Shown here: one piece after another, positions 33,116 to 42,189 of the stretch
Layout: each line of letters opens with the position of its first letter
Numbering within the stretch: position 1 is the stretch's first letter
NCBI RefSeq assembly: GCF_016741935.1
Contig: NZ_JAERRG010000025.1
Coordinates: 62,001 to 126,000, forward strand
Direction: 5' to 3'
From: Streptomyces endocoffeicus
GTDB taxonomy: Bacteria; Actinomycetota; Actinomycetes; Streptomycetales; Streptomycetaceae
Length of the DNA stretch: 64,000 nucleotides
Program-made: the position numbers and the translations under genes
Notes under the pieces: generated by a model
What the model was told of the DNA's origin: nothing
What the model saw: the letters and a program-made list of their open reading frames with translations, nothing else
Database searches by the model: none

Positions 33116-34147
33116 ATGGCGCTCACCCTCTACGTCGACACCGCTCGCTGGCGGGCGCATCAGCAAACGGTGATCCAGCAGTTCCCAGGGATAGTCCCGG
33201 TCTGCAAAGGCAACGGCTACGGCTTCGGCCATGAGCGGCTGGCCGAGGAAGCCGCCCGCTTCGGCAGCGACATCCTCGCGGTCGGAACCACCTACGAGGC
33301 CGCCCGGATGAAGGACTTCTTCAGCGGCGACCTGCTCGTACTCACCCCCTTCCGCCGCGGTGAGGAGCCGGTGCCGCTGCCGGACCGGGTGATCCGTTCG
33401 GTCTCGTCGGTCGACGGCGTCTACGGCCTGGTGAACGCGCGCGTGGTCATCGAGGTCATGAGCAGCATGAAGCGGCACGGCGTCACCGGGGAGGACCTGC
33501 CCAAGCTGCACGCCGCGATAGAGAACGTCCGGCTGGAGGGGTTCGCCATCCACCTCCCGCTCGACCGCACCGACGGCCTGGACGCGGTCGAGGAGGTCAT
33601 CGCCTGGATGGACCGGCTGCGGGCGGCGCGGCTGCCGCTGCACACCATGTTCGTCAGCCACCTCAAGGGCGAGGAACTGGCCCGGCTGCAGCAGCAGTTC
33701 CCGCAGACCCGCTTCCGGGCGCGGATCGGCACCCGGCTGTGGCTGGGCGACCACGACTCGACGGAGTACCGGGGCTCGGTGCTCGACGTCACCCGGGTCT
33801 CGAAGGGCGACCGCTTCGGCTACCGCCAGCAGAAGGCCGCATCCGACGGCCACCTGGTCGTGGTCGCGGGCGGCACCTCCCACGGGGTCGGTCTGGAGGC
33901 GCCCAAGGCGCTGCACGGGGTGATGCCCCGCGCCAAGGGGGTCGCCCGCGCAGGTCTGGCGACCGTCAACCGCAACCTCTCGCCGTTCGTGTGGGCGGGC
34001 AAGCAGCGGTGGTTCGCCGAGCCGCCGCACATGCAGGTGTCCATCCTGTTCGTGCCCAGCGATGTCCAGGCGCCCCAGGTGGGGGATGAGCTGGTGGCGC
34101 ATCTGCGGCACACCACGACGCAGTTCGACCGGCTGCTCGACCGCTGA
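33116..34147 (+). CDS. Alanine-racemase-like PLP protein
   Basis: 343 residues. The PLP lysine motif appears as PVCKGNGYGFG (usually AVVKANAYGHG). The fold-type III barrel continues to about residue 220, with RIGTRLW, and a shortened C-terminal domain contains GDRFGYRQQ. It is 30-40 residues shorter than typical alanine racemase, and the substrate-defining residues differ. Because it follows femX, a role in making or editing a D-amino acid or peptide precursor for the wall is plausible, but the substrate is unknown. The ribosome site is weak. Confidence 0.8.
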   Translation: MALTLYVDTARWRAHQQTVIQQFPGIVPVCKGNGYGFGHERLAEEAARFGSDILAVGTTYEAARMKDFFSGDLLVLTPFRRGEEPVPLPDRVIRSVSSVDGVYGLVNARVVIEVMSSMKRHGVTGEDLPKLHAAIENVRLEGFAIHLPLDRTDGLDAVEEVIAWMDRLRAARLPLHTMFVSHLKGEELARLQQQFPQTRFRARIGTRLWLGDHDSTEYRGSVLDVTRVSKGDRFGYRQQKAASDGHLVVVAGGTSHGVGLEAPKALHGVMPRAKGVARAGLATVNRNLSPFVWAGKQRWFAEPPHMQVSILFVPSDVQAPQVGDELVAHLRHTTTQFDRLLDR

Positions 34148-34181
34148 ACCCACACCACCGGGAGGGGCTCCCGTCCGGGGC

Positions 34182-35666
34182 TCACTCCCGGTGGACGCCC
34201 CAGTCCACCAGCGCCGCGCCCTCATAGCGGGAAGCGCGCCGCGCCTCTCCCAGCACGAACGCGTCCGGGGCCCGGTCCAGCACGCCTCCTCCGGGGTCGT
34301 CCGACCCGTCCCGGCGCACCGGGTCCCGCTCCGGCACCAGCGCGTCCCGGATGATCAGGGCGCACAGATAGAGCGTCCCCAGCAGATGCACGGCGATCGC
34401 CAGCTGATAGCCCTCCGCGGGCAGCCCCCGGTGCTGGTCGCCGCTGCCCGTGTACGCGAGGTACATCCAGATCCCCAGGAAGTACATGACCTCGCACGCC
34501 TGCCAGACCAGGAAGTCCCGCCAGCGCGGCCTGGCCAGTGCGGCCAGCGGGATCAGCCACAGCACGTACTGCGGTGAGTAGACCTTGTTGGTGAGCACGA
34601 ACGCCGCGACGATCAGGAAGGACAGCTGGGCCAGGCGCGGACGGCGCGGGGCGCACAGGGCGAGCGCCGCCACTCCGACGCAGGCCAGGAGCATCAGCAC
34701 GGTCCCGTAGGTGTTGACGTCCGCCAGGGAGTTCCCGGTGCGCTGGGAGATGATCAGCCACACGGAGCCGAAGTCCACGGGGCGCTCCTGGCTGAAGGTG
34801 TAGAACGTCTTCCAGCCGTCGCGGATGTGCAGTCCGCCCTGCGTGCTGACCATCACGGGCAGGTTCACCACGAGCCAGGCGGCCAGGGCTCCGCCCGCGG
34901 CCGCCCAGAAGGCGCGCAGCCGCCCCGCCCGCAGGCAGAGCACCAGCAGCGGACCGAGCAGCAGCCCGGGGTAGAGCTTCGCGGCCGTCGCGAGCCCCAG
35001 CAGCACACCGGCGGCCAGCGGGCGGCTGCGGGACCACATCAGCAGGGCGGCGGCCGTAAGGGCGACGGCGAACAGGTCCCAGTTGATGGTGGCCGTGAGC
35101 GCGAAGGCCGGGGCCAGGGCGACCAGCAGCGCGTCCCAGGGGCGGCGGCGGTGCGTACGGGCCACACAGACCGCGATGACCGCGGTGCAGACCATCAGCA
35201 TGCCCGCGTTGACCAGCCAGTAGATCTGCTCGCGGTCCTGGATGGAGCCGCCGTGCGGGGTCATCCAGGAGGCGACCTCCATGAAGAGGCCGGTGAGGAC
35301 CGGATACTCCAGGTACTGCATCCCGCCCGAGACGTTGTCCGGTATCCGGTCGAAGTACGGCACGAGGTCGAGGGCGAAACCGCGGCCGTTGTAGAGGTGC
35401 GGTATGTCGGAGTAGCAGGCGTGGGTGTACTGGGCGGTGGCCCCGTAGAACCAGCCGCCGTCGTAACACGGCATCTTCTGCACCATGCCCAGGGCGAACA
35501 TGCCGATGGCGACGATCGCCACGATCCGCACGGGGGTCCACCAGCTCGTGCCGAGCAGGGCCCGGCGCCCGGTCGGCCCACCGATCAGCTCGCTGCCGGC
35601 CGCGGCCACCGGGTCCTCGGAGGTCGGCCTGACGGGCTGGGCCTGTGGGTCCTCGCGCACGCTCAT
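34182..35666 (-). CDS. Integral membrane glycosyltransferase (GT87-like)
   Basis: 494 residues with about 10-12 hydrophobic segments. The N-terminus is cytosolic, then IVAIVAIGMFALGMVQ and a loop with LYNGRGFALDLVPYFDRIP. The conserved LEYPVLTG and AAKLYPGLLLGPLLVLCLRAGR blocks are typical of polyprenyl-phosphate-mannose-dependent GT87 (DUF2029) mannosyltransferases. The sugar acceptor is unknown. ATG at 35666 is chosen over 35675. It lies downstream of the PBP gene on the same strand but is separated from it by a strong terminator. Confidence 0.87.
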   Translation of the reverse strand: MSVREDPQAQPVRPTSEDPVAAAGSELIGGPTGRRALLGTSWWTPVRIVAIVAIGMFALGMVQKMPCYDGGWFYGATAQYTHACYSDIPHLYNGRGFALDLVPYFDRIPDNVSGGMQYLEYPVLTGLFMEVASWMTPHGGSIQDREQIYWLVNAGMLMVCTAVIAVCVARTHRRRPWDALLVALAPAFALTATINWDLFAVALTAAALLMWSRSRPLAAGVLLGLATAAKLYPGLLLGPLLVLCLRAGRLRAFWAAAGGALAAWLVVNLPVMVSTQGGLHIRDGWKTFYTFSQERPVDFGSVWLIISQRTGNSLADVNTYGTVLMLLACVGVAALALCAPRRPRLAQLSFLIVAAFVLTNKVYSPQYVLWLIPLAALARPRWRDFLVWQACEVMYFLGIWMYLAYTGSGDQHRGLPAEGYQLAIAVHLLGTLYLCALIIRDALVPERDPVRRDGSDDPGGGVLDRAPDAFVLGEARRASRYEGAALVDWGVHRE

Positions 35667-35810
35667 GGCCCCCATCCTGCCGTACGAGCCTCTGCGGAGG
35701 AGTCAGGACCGCCCCAGCGGCCGCTGAGCGCGCCGCGGACGCCGGGCGGGGCTCCGAGTCGGGGAGAGGCGTACCAGAGGCGCAGAGAGCCGTCCAGGGC
35801 CTGGAACGGC

Positions 35811-35850
35811 GCCGGCCGCGCCGGAGCGGGTTCGCTCCGGCGCGGCCGGC
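35811..35850 (-). terminator. Strong terminator after the PBP gene
   Basis: A perfect 18-bp stem (35811-35828 with 35833-35850) and a 4-base GGTT loop. It lies just past the PBP stop on the minus strand and would insulate the GT87 gene. Confidence 0.9.
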
Positions 35851-35881
35851 GAGGGGTGAACGGGTCGTACGGGACCGCGGG

Positions 35882-38560
35882 CTATTCCTTCCTGCGGGTC
35901 CCGGACGGGCCGCCGAATATGCCACCGGGGCCGCCCGGATCATCCGTGGTCGGCGACGTGGACGGCCCTCCCGGACCGCCGTTCGCGCCACCGTTCTGGT
36001 TGCCGCCGTTCCCGTTACCGCCGTTGTCGTTGCACTTCAGGTCCAGCGGGTCACAGGTGTCCGTCGGGGTCGGGCTGCCGGACGGCGACTCCGAGGGGGA
36101 CTCCGACGGAGATTCCGAAGGCGACTCCGACGGGGTCTCGGTCGGCTTCTCCGTCGTCGGGGTCGGGCTCGGGCTCGCATCCTCGCCGAAGATCTTCTGG
36201 CCGATCGGAGTGGCCACGGGGAAGGCCTTGGCCGGCTTGCCCCTCAGCGCGCCGCGCATGTAGTCGGCCCAGATCTGCGCCGGGAACGACGCACCGTGGA
36301 TCGACTCCTGACCGCCCACACCGCGCATGGACAGGAACTTCTGGCTCTTGGCCTGGTCGTTCACACGCCACATGCCGATCGCCGTGGACAGCTGCGGGGT
36401 GTAGCCGGAGAACCAGGCCGACTTGTTCTCGTCGGTGGTTCCGGTCTTGCCCGCGGCCGGACGGCCGATCTGCGCCGAGGTGCCGGTGCCGCGCTGGACC
36501 ACGTTCTCCAGGACGTCGGTGACGTTGTTCGCCACGTTCGAGTCGAAGGCCCGCTTGACCTTGGCCTCTTCCTTGTGGTCGTAGACGGTGCCGGCCTTGT
36601 CCTCGACCCGCTCGACCGAGTACGGATCGGCCTGCTGGCCGCTGGCCGCGAAGGTCGCGTACGCCCCGGCGAGCCGGATGGCGCTGGGCGCGGAGGTGCC
36701 GAGCGAGAAGGTCGGGGTGATGGAGGCGAGCTGCTCCTTGCTGAGGCCCGCGGCCAGGGCCGCGCCCCGCACCTTGTCGGTGCCGACGTCCATGCCGAGC
36801 TGGATGAACGGGGTGTTCACCGAGAACTGCATCGCGGTGCGGAGACTGATCTTGCCCTTGTCCTCGTCACCGTCGTTGCTCTGGTGCCACTCCTTGCCGT
36901 CCTTGTCGTGCCAGACGGTCCCGTCGTAGTCCCGCAGGGTCACCTTGTTGTCGCCGTTGTAGACGGACTTCGGCGAGACCAGGGTGCGCTCGGAATCGGG
37001 TTGCTCCCGTGGCCCCTTCGGATCGCGGACACCGTCGGTCATCGCGGCGGCCAGCACGAAGGGCTTGAAGGTCGAGCCCACCTGGACGCCGGTGTAGTCC
37101 GCGTTGTTGCGATAGTGCTCCAGCGCGTCCTTACCGCCGTAGATGGCGAGGATCTTGCCCGTCTTGGGCTCCACCGAAGCGCCGCCGAACTGGACGTGTT
37201 TGTCCACTTCGCGCTCCTTCGGCTTGATGTTCGCCTTATAGACCTTCCCGACCGACTTGGTCAGCTCGTCGACCTTGCTCCGATCGAAGGTGGTGTGGAT
37301 CTGATAGCCACCCTTGTCCAGTTTGCTCTTGCTGATACCGGTGTTGGCGACGATGTAGTTGTCGGCGAGGTCGGTGAGATAGCCGATCTGGCCCTGCTTG
37401 TTCGTCGCCACCTTCGGATCCCGCGGCATCGGGAACTGCTTGGTGATCCACTGCTGGCTCTCGGTCTTGGACATCCGGCTCACGGCGGCCTCACGCCGGA
37501 GGATCCACTCCCAGCGGTCCTTGGCCCGCTGGGTGTTGGCCTCCTTGGTGGCGGCGGCGCCGTAGCCGCCGTTGGGGTCGTAGAGGTTCGGACCGTTGAG
37601 CGTGGAAGCCAGGAAGGCGCTCTGGCTCGGCGTCAGGTCCTCGCAGTCCCGGTCGTAGTACGCACGGGCCGCCGCCTGGCAGCCGTAGGCGCCACGTCCG
37701 TAGTACGCGGTGTTGAGGTACCCCGCGAGGATCTCGTCCTTATCCATATCCAGTCCGACCTTGACTGAAATGAAAAGTTCCTTGACCTTACGCGTGACGG
37801 TCTGCGACTGGTCCAGGTATGTGTTCTTCACATACTGCTGAGTGATGGTCGAACCACTCTGAGTCGCGCCACCCTTGGCCATGTTGACGACCGCACGGGC
37901 GATACCCATCGGGTCGACGCCGCTGTCGTCGTAGAAGCTGGCGTTCTCCGCGGAGATCACCGCGTTCTGCATGGACTTGGGGATCTTGCTGAGGGGGACG
38001 ATCTGCCGGTTGAGGTCACCACCGCCGGAGACCACCATCTGCTTGCCATCCGCCCAGTAGTAGACGTTCTTCTGGGTCTGGGACGCGGCCTGGGCGCTGG
38101 GGACCTGCACCAGCCACAGCCCTATGCCGACGGCGCCGAGAAGCACCGCGAAGAAGAAGAGGAAGGTGCCCGTCACCAGTTTCCAGGACGGGACCCAGCG
38201 CCGGCCCCCCGACTTACCCGCGCGCGGGTAATCGATGAAGCGCTTCTTACCAGGAGGCCCATCGCCCCCCGGGCCACGGCCGCCGCCGGTCCCCCGGCGG
38301 CCGCCTCCGCGACCGCCGGGACCCGCGCCGGCCGCGCTCGGATCGGCTCCTCCTCTACGGCCACCACTGCGTTGGGCGGCACGGCGGGCCGCCGCGCGGC
38401 CACCGTAAGGGCGCTCTTCCCCCTGCGGGGTGGCGCCCGACCCGGCTGCGGCGTTGTGCGTCGGTGCTGCGCGGCGGCCGGACGACTGCTGTCCGGCTCG
38501 CCGGGCCGCTGCTCGTCCGCCGCCTTGGGGTTGCGGCGGCTTGCGACGGTGCTCGCTCAT
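35882..38560 (-). CDS. Class A penicillin-binding protein (transglycosylase-transpeptidase)
   Basis: 892 residues. The N-terminal cytosolic region (~120 residues) is Arg/Gly-rich, followed by one membrane helix (VTGTFLFFFAVLLGAVGIGLWLV, about 127-152). The GT51 transglycosylase has catalytic Glu in SAENASFYDDSGVD and QSGSTITQQYVKN. The transpeptidase has SXXK as GSTFKPF (about 496), SVNTPF (SXN) and KTGTTDEN (KTG). The C-terminal tail has SESPSESP and Gly/Asn repeats. It polymerises and crosslinks peptidoglycan outside the membrane. ATG at 38560 follows GAGGAGAAG. Confidence 0.95.
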   Translation of the reverse strand: MSEHRRKPPQPQGGGRAAARRAGQQSSGRRAAPTHNAAAGSGATPQGEERPYGGRAAARRAAQRSGGRRGGADPSAAGAGPGGRGGGRRGTGGGRGPGGDGPPGKKRFIDYPRAGKSGGRRWVPSWKLVTGTFLFFFAVLLGAVGIGLWLVQVPSAQAASQTQKNVYYWADGKQMVVSGGGDLNRQIVPLSKIPKSMQNAVISAENASFYDDSGVDPMGIARAVVNMAKGGATQSGSTITQQYVKNTYLDQSQTVTRKVKELFISVKVGLDMDKDEILAGYLNTAYYGRGAYGCQAAARAYYDRDCEDLTPSQSAFLASTLNGPNLYDPNGGYGAAATKEANTQRAKDRWEWILRREAAVSRMSKTESQQWITKQFPMPRDPKVATNKQGQIGYLTDLADNYIVANTGISKSKLDKGGYQIHTTFDRSKVDELTKSVGKVYKANIKPKEREVDKHVQFGGASVEPKTGKILAIYGGKDALEHYRNNADYTGVQVGSTFKPFVLAAAMTDGVRDPKGPREQPDSERTLVSPKSVYNGDNKVTLRDYDGTVWHDKDGKEWHQSNDGDEDKGKISLRTAMQFSVNTPFIQLGMDVGTDKVRGAALAAGLSKEQLASITPTFSLGTSAPSAIRLAGAYATFAASGQQADPYSVERVEDKAGTVYDHKEEAKVKRAFDSNVANNVTDVLENVVQRGTGTSAQIGRPAAGKTGTTDENKSAWFSGYTPQLSTAIGMWRVNDQAKSQKFLSMRGVGGQESIHGASFPAQIWADYMRGALRGKPAKAFPVATPIGQKIFGEDASPSPTPTTEKPTETPSESPSESPSESPSESPSGSPTPTDTCDPLDLKCNDNGGNGNGGNQNGGANGGPGGPSTSPTTDDPGGPGGIFGGPSGTRRKE

Positions 38561-38857
38561 GGAACGACTTCTCCTCGGGCAGGCGCTATCGCCTGAAAGC
38601 GGCAGATGGCTTCCGGTCCCCCCAATGTGCGATCCGGTCGCACCAGGCAACCGGACGCACTGCATCCGGGACGAGGACGCATCGCGGCGTCACTTGGTTC
38701 CCATAGGTCTGCATGGCGAACAGAGTACGCACGGTCAAAACCCGCCCAGCCGCCACCTTCACTCCATAACCGTCAGATTGAGTGTCTCGAATTGGTGATG
38801 TGACGGCGTTCACCGTGGTCCCTCTTGTCCCTTCCCGCGCACGGTTCTATCGTCTGG

Positions 38858-38876
38858 ATGTATCGAGTCGATACAT
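38858..38876. promoter_or_regulatory. Palindromic PadR-type operator
   Basis: ATGTATCGAGTCGATACAT is a perfect 9-bp inverted repeat about one base, 41 bases upstream of the padR ATG. PadR-family proteins typically bind ATGT...ACAT dyads, so autoregulation is likely. Confidence 0.82.
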
Positions 38877-38917
38877 CAGCTCGACATAGCGGGCCCGGAG
38901 GAGAGGAGAGGCGGGGA

Positions 38918-39628
38918 ATGAGCAGACGCTCAGGCGTCCTGGAGTTCGCCGTTCTCGGCCTGCTGCGCGAGTCACCGATGCACGGATACGAGCTGCGGAA
39001 GCGGCTCAACACCTCGCTCGGGGTGTTCCGCGCGTTCAGCTACGGCAGCCTCTATCCCTGCCTCAAGACGCTGGTCGGCAACGGCTGGTTGATCGAGGAA
39101 TCCGGCAGCGCCTCCCAGGACGCTCTCGCGGCGCCCCTCTCCGGCCGCCGGGCGAAGATCGTCTACCGGCTCACGGCGGCGGGGAAGGAGCGGTTCGAAG
39201 AGCTGCTCTCCCACACCGGGCCGGACGCCTGGGAGGACGAGCACTTCGGCGTCCGGTTCGCCTTCTTCGGCCAGACGTCACGAGACGTTCGGATGCGGGT
39301 GCTGGAGGGGCGGCGCAGCCGCCTGGAGGAGCGCCTGGACAAGATGCGCGCCGCCATGGCCCGTACCCGCGAGCGCCTGGACGACTACACCCTCGAGCTG
39401 CAGCGACACGGGATGGAGTCGGTGGAGCGCGAGGTGCGCTGGCTGAATGAGCTGATCGAGAGCGAGCGGGCCGGGCGCGATCGGCGCGACGGCACCGCCG
39501 GGCAGGGCCGGACGACCGAGCGGGACGAGGACCGGCCGCCACAGCAGGACCAGTCAGAAGATGCGGACGGCCCGCCCCGGCACCGGGGTGGTTCCCGGCC
39601 GGATCCGTCCGATGACACCGCCAAGTGA
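38918..39628 (+). CDS. PadR-family transcriptional regulator
   Basis: 236 residues. The PadR winged helix is clear: LEFAVLGLLRESPMHGYELRKRLNTSLGVFRAFSYGSLYPCLKTLVGNGWL. A long C-terminal helix follows (about 120-190) and a charged, disordered tail. It has an insertion SASQDALAAPLSGRR in the wing. ATG at 38918 follows a GAGGAGAGG tract. A perfect ATGT/ACAT palindrome lies upstream. The inositol-phosphate synthase gene follows 49 bp later, so it probably controls that gene. Confidence 0.93.
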   Translation: MSRRSGVLEFAVLGLLRESPMHGYELRKRLNTSLGVFRAFSYGSLYPCLKTLVGNGWLIEESGSASQDALAAPLSGRRAKIVYRLTAAGKERFEELLSHTGPDAWEDEHFGVRFAFFGQTSRDVRMRVLEGRRSRLEERLDKMRAAMARTRERLDDYTLELQRHGMESVEREVRWLNELIESERAGRDRRDGTAGQGRTTERDEDRPPQQDQSEDADGPPRHRGGSRPDPSDDTAK

Positions 39629-39677
39629 GGCCCGGCATCCGCGGGGCCTCGTCCAGTACACACAGGGAGCAACCGGA

Positions 39678-40760
39678 ATGGGTTCGGTTCGTGTAGCCAT
39701 CGTCGGTGTGGGCAACTGCGCCGCCTCGCTGGTGCAGGGCGTCGAGTACTACAAGGACGCCGACCCGGACACCCGCGTGCCGGGTCTGATGCACGTGCAG
39801 TTCGGCGACTACCACGTGAAGGACGTGGAGTTCGTGGCCGCCTTCGACGTGGACGCGAAGAAGGTCGGCCTGGACCTCGCGGACGCCATCGGCGCCAGCG
39901 AGAACAACACCATCAAGATCTGCGACGTGCCGACGGCCGGTGTCACGGTCCAGCGCGGCCACACGCTCGACGGACTCGGCAAGTACTACCGCCAGACCAT
40001 CGACGAGTCCGACGAGACCCCGGTCGACGTCGTCCAGGTCCTCAAGGACAAGCAGGTCGACGTTCTGGTCTGCTACCTCCCGGTCGGCTCCGACGACGCC
40101 GCCAAGTACTACGCCCAGTGCGCCATCGACGCGAAGGTCGCCTTCGTCAACGCGCTCCCGGTCTTCATCGCCGGCACCAAGGAGTGGGCGGACAAGTTCA
40201 CCGAGGCCGGGGTGCCGATCGTCGGTGACGACATCAAGTCGCAGGTCGGCGCGACCATCACGCACCGCGTGATGGCCAAGCTGTTCGAGGACCGGGGCGT
40301 CGTCCTGGACCGCACCATGCAGCTGAACGTCGGCGGCAACATGGACTTCAAGAACATGCTCGAGCGGGAGCGCCTGGAGTCCAAGAAGATCTCCAAGACC
40401 CAGGCCGTCACCTCCCAGATCCCCGACCGCGACCTGGGCGCCGACAACGTCCACATCGGCCCCTCGGACTACGTGGCCTGGCTGGACGACCGCAAGTGGG
40501 CCTATGTCCGTCTGGAGGGCCGCGCGTTCGGCGATGTCCCGCTGAACCTGGAGTACAAGCTCGAGGTGTGGGACTCCCCGAACTCCGCGGGTGTCATCAT
40601 CGACGCCCTGCGCGCCGCGAAGATCGCCAAGGACCGCGGCATCGGCGGCCCGATCCTCTCGGCCTCCTCGTACTTCATGAAGTCGCCTCCGGTGCAGTAC
40701 TTCGACAACGAGGCGCGGGAGAACGTGGAGATGTTCATCAGGGGCGAGGTCGAGCGCTGA
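39678..40760 (+). CDS. ino1: Inositol-3-phosphate synthase
   Basis: 360 residues, the size of the actinobacterial form. It converts glucose 6-phosphate to myo-inositol 3-phosphate using NAD. VAIVGVGNCAASLVQG is the Rossmann start; DDIKSQVGATITHRV and LNVGGNMDFKNML are signature segments with catalytic lysines. The product feeds mycothiol and phosphatidylinositol. ATG at 39678 follows GGGAG. It is probably cotranscribed with padR. A strong hairpin follows. Confidence 0.98.
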   Translation: MGSVRVAIVGVGNCAASLVQGVEYYKDADPDTRVPGLMHVQFGDYHVKDVEFVAAFDVDAKKVGLDLADAIGASENNTIKICDVPTAGVTVQRGHTLDGLGKYYRQTIDESDETPVDVVQVLKDKQVDVLVCYLPVGSDDAAKYYAQCAIDAKVAFVNALPVFIAGTKEWADKFTEAGVPIVGDDIKSQVGATITHRVMAKLFEDRGVVLDRTMQLNVGGNMDFKNMLERERLESKKISKTQAVTSQIPDRDLGADNVHIGPSDYVAWLDDRKWAYVRLEGRAFGDVPLNLEYKLEVWDSPNSAGVIIDALRAAKIAKDRGIGGPILSASSYFMKSPPVQYFDNEARENVEMFIRGEVER

Positions 40761-40790
40761 AGCGCCATGCGCTGATTCCCGCCGCGTGAT

Positions 40791-40825
40791 CACGGGCCTC
40801 CGGGTAATCCACCCGGAGGCCCGTG
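40791..40825 (+). terminator. Terminator after ino1
   Basis: A perfect 15-bp stem (CACGGGCCTCCGGGT at 40791-40805 with 40811-40825) and a 5-base loop. Confidence 0.9.
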
Positions 40826-40845
40826 TGGTGTGTGAGGCTGACGCC

Positions 40846-42183
40846 ATGCCTGTTGTGCGTGATCTCCGCGTACTGCTGCAACTGCGGGACTTCCGCCGCC
40901 TCCTGGCCATCCGGCTGCTGTCCCAGTCGGCCGACGGCGTCTACCAGGTGGCGCTCGCCACCTATGTGGTCTTCTCCCCGGAGAAGGAGACCTCCGCCGC
41001 GGCCATCGCCTCCGCCATGGCCGTCCTGCTGCTCCCCTACTCCCTGCTCGGCCCCTTCGCCGGGGTGCTGCTGGACCGCTGGCGCCGGCGGCAGGTGCTG
41101 CTCTACGGCAATCTGCTGCGCTCGGGACTGGCCGTCGGAACCGCCGTGCTGGTGCTGGGCCAGGTGCCGGAGTGGCTCTTCTATGTCTCGGCCCTGTCGG
41201 TGACGGCCGTCAACCGCTTTGTGCTGGCCGGCCTTTCGGCGGCCCTGCCCCGGGTCGTGGACAGCCAGGAGCGTCTGGTCATGGCCAACTCCCTCTCACC
41301 CACCGCCGGAACGCTCGCAGCCACGGCCGGGGGAAGCCTCGCCTTCATCGTCCGGCTGTCGGGCCCCGGAGGCACCTCCTCGGACGCGCTGGTCGTCCTG
41401 GTGGGCGCCGCGCTCTATCTCATCGCCGGGCTCACGGCACTGCTGATGGCACCGGGTCTACTGGGGCCGGATCCCGCGGCCCTTCAGCCCCGCCTCTCCG
41501 CGGCCCTGATGAGCACCGCGCGGGGCCTGGTCGCTGGCGTACGCCATCTGCTGGAGCGCCGGGATCCCACCGTGGCGCTGACCGCGATGACGCTGATGCG
41601 CTTCTGCTACGGCGCGCTCACGGTGACGGTGCTGATGCTCTGCCGCTACGCATGGGCCGACACCGAGTCTCAGGGACTCGCGCTTCTGGGACTGGCCGTC
41701 GGCGTCTCGGGGGCGGGCTTCTTCGCGGCGGCCGTGATCACACCATGGGCGGTGGCCCGGCTCGGGGCCCGTTCGACCTCCCAGCCGGACGGCCGGCTCT
41801 CCTGGGTGATGGTGTGCGCGGGGAGCGCGGCCCTCCTGGAGCCGGGGCTCGGACTGCCCTTCGAGCCCGCTCCCACGCTGATCGCCGCGTTCGTCCTCGG
41901 GCTGGTCACCCAGGGCGCCAAGATCGCCACTGACACCGTGGTGCAGTCCGCCATCGCCGATGACTTCCGCGGGCGGATCTTCTCCCTCTACGACGTGCTG
42001 TTCAATGTCGCCTTCGTAGGAGCCGCGGCGGTCGCCGCGGTGATACTGCCACCGGACGGCAGATCGGCCACACTGCTGATCTGTGTGGCGCTGCTCTACG
42101 CGGCCACCGCGCTCCTGGTGAGGTTTCACGTGAAACATGACCGGCAGAGCGCCAAGCAGGTCGATGTTTCACGTGAAACGTGA
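40846..42183 (+). CDS. MFS transporter
   Basis: 445 residues with about 12 helices. The early RLLSQSADGVYQVALATYVVF and the loop LDRWRRRQVLLYGNLLRSG are typical major-facilitator features. The C-terminal ~25 residues (VRFHVKHDRQSAKQVDVSRET) are translated parS sequence, so the end of the protein appears shaped by two parS sites rather than by transport function. ATG at 40846 is preferred over 40786, which would start inside the ino1 terminator. The substrate is unknown. Confidence 0.88.
   Translation: MPVVRDLRVLLQLRDFRRLLAIRLLSQSADGVYQVALATYVVFSPEKETSAAAIASAMAVLLLPYSLLGPFAGVLLDRWRRRQVLLYGNLLRSGLAVGTAVLVLGQVPEWLFYVSALSVTAVNRFVLAGLSAALPRVVDSQERLVMANSLSPTAGTLAATAGGSLAFIVRLSGPGGTSSDALVVLVGAALYLIAGLTALLMAPGLLGPDPAALQPRLSAALMSTARGLVAGVRHLLERRDPTVALTAMTLMRFCYGALTVTVLMLCRYAWADTESQGLALLGLAVGVSGAGFFAAAVITPWAVARLGARSTSQPDGRLSWVMVCAGSAALLEPGLGLPFEPAPTLIAAFVLGLVTQGAKIATDTVVQSAIADDFRGRIFSLYDVLFNVAFVGAAAVAAVILPPDGRSATLLICVALLYAATALLVRFHVKHDRQSAKQVDVSRET
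42123..42136. promoter_or_regulatory. parS site inside the MFS gene
   Basis: Perfect GTTTCACGTGAAAC, read in-frame as part of RFHVKH. Confidence 0.95.
42166..42179. promoter_or_regulatory. parS site at the MFS stop
   Basis: Perfect GTTTCACGTGAAAC; the reading frame passes through it as VSRET and stops just after. Confidence 0.95.
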
Positions 42184-42189
42184 GGGGGC

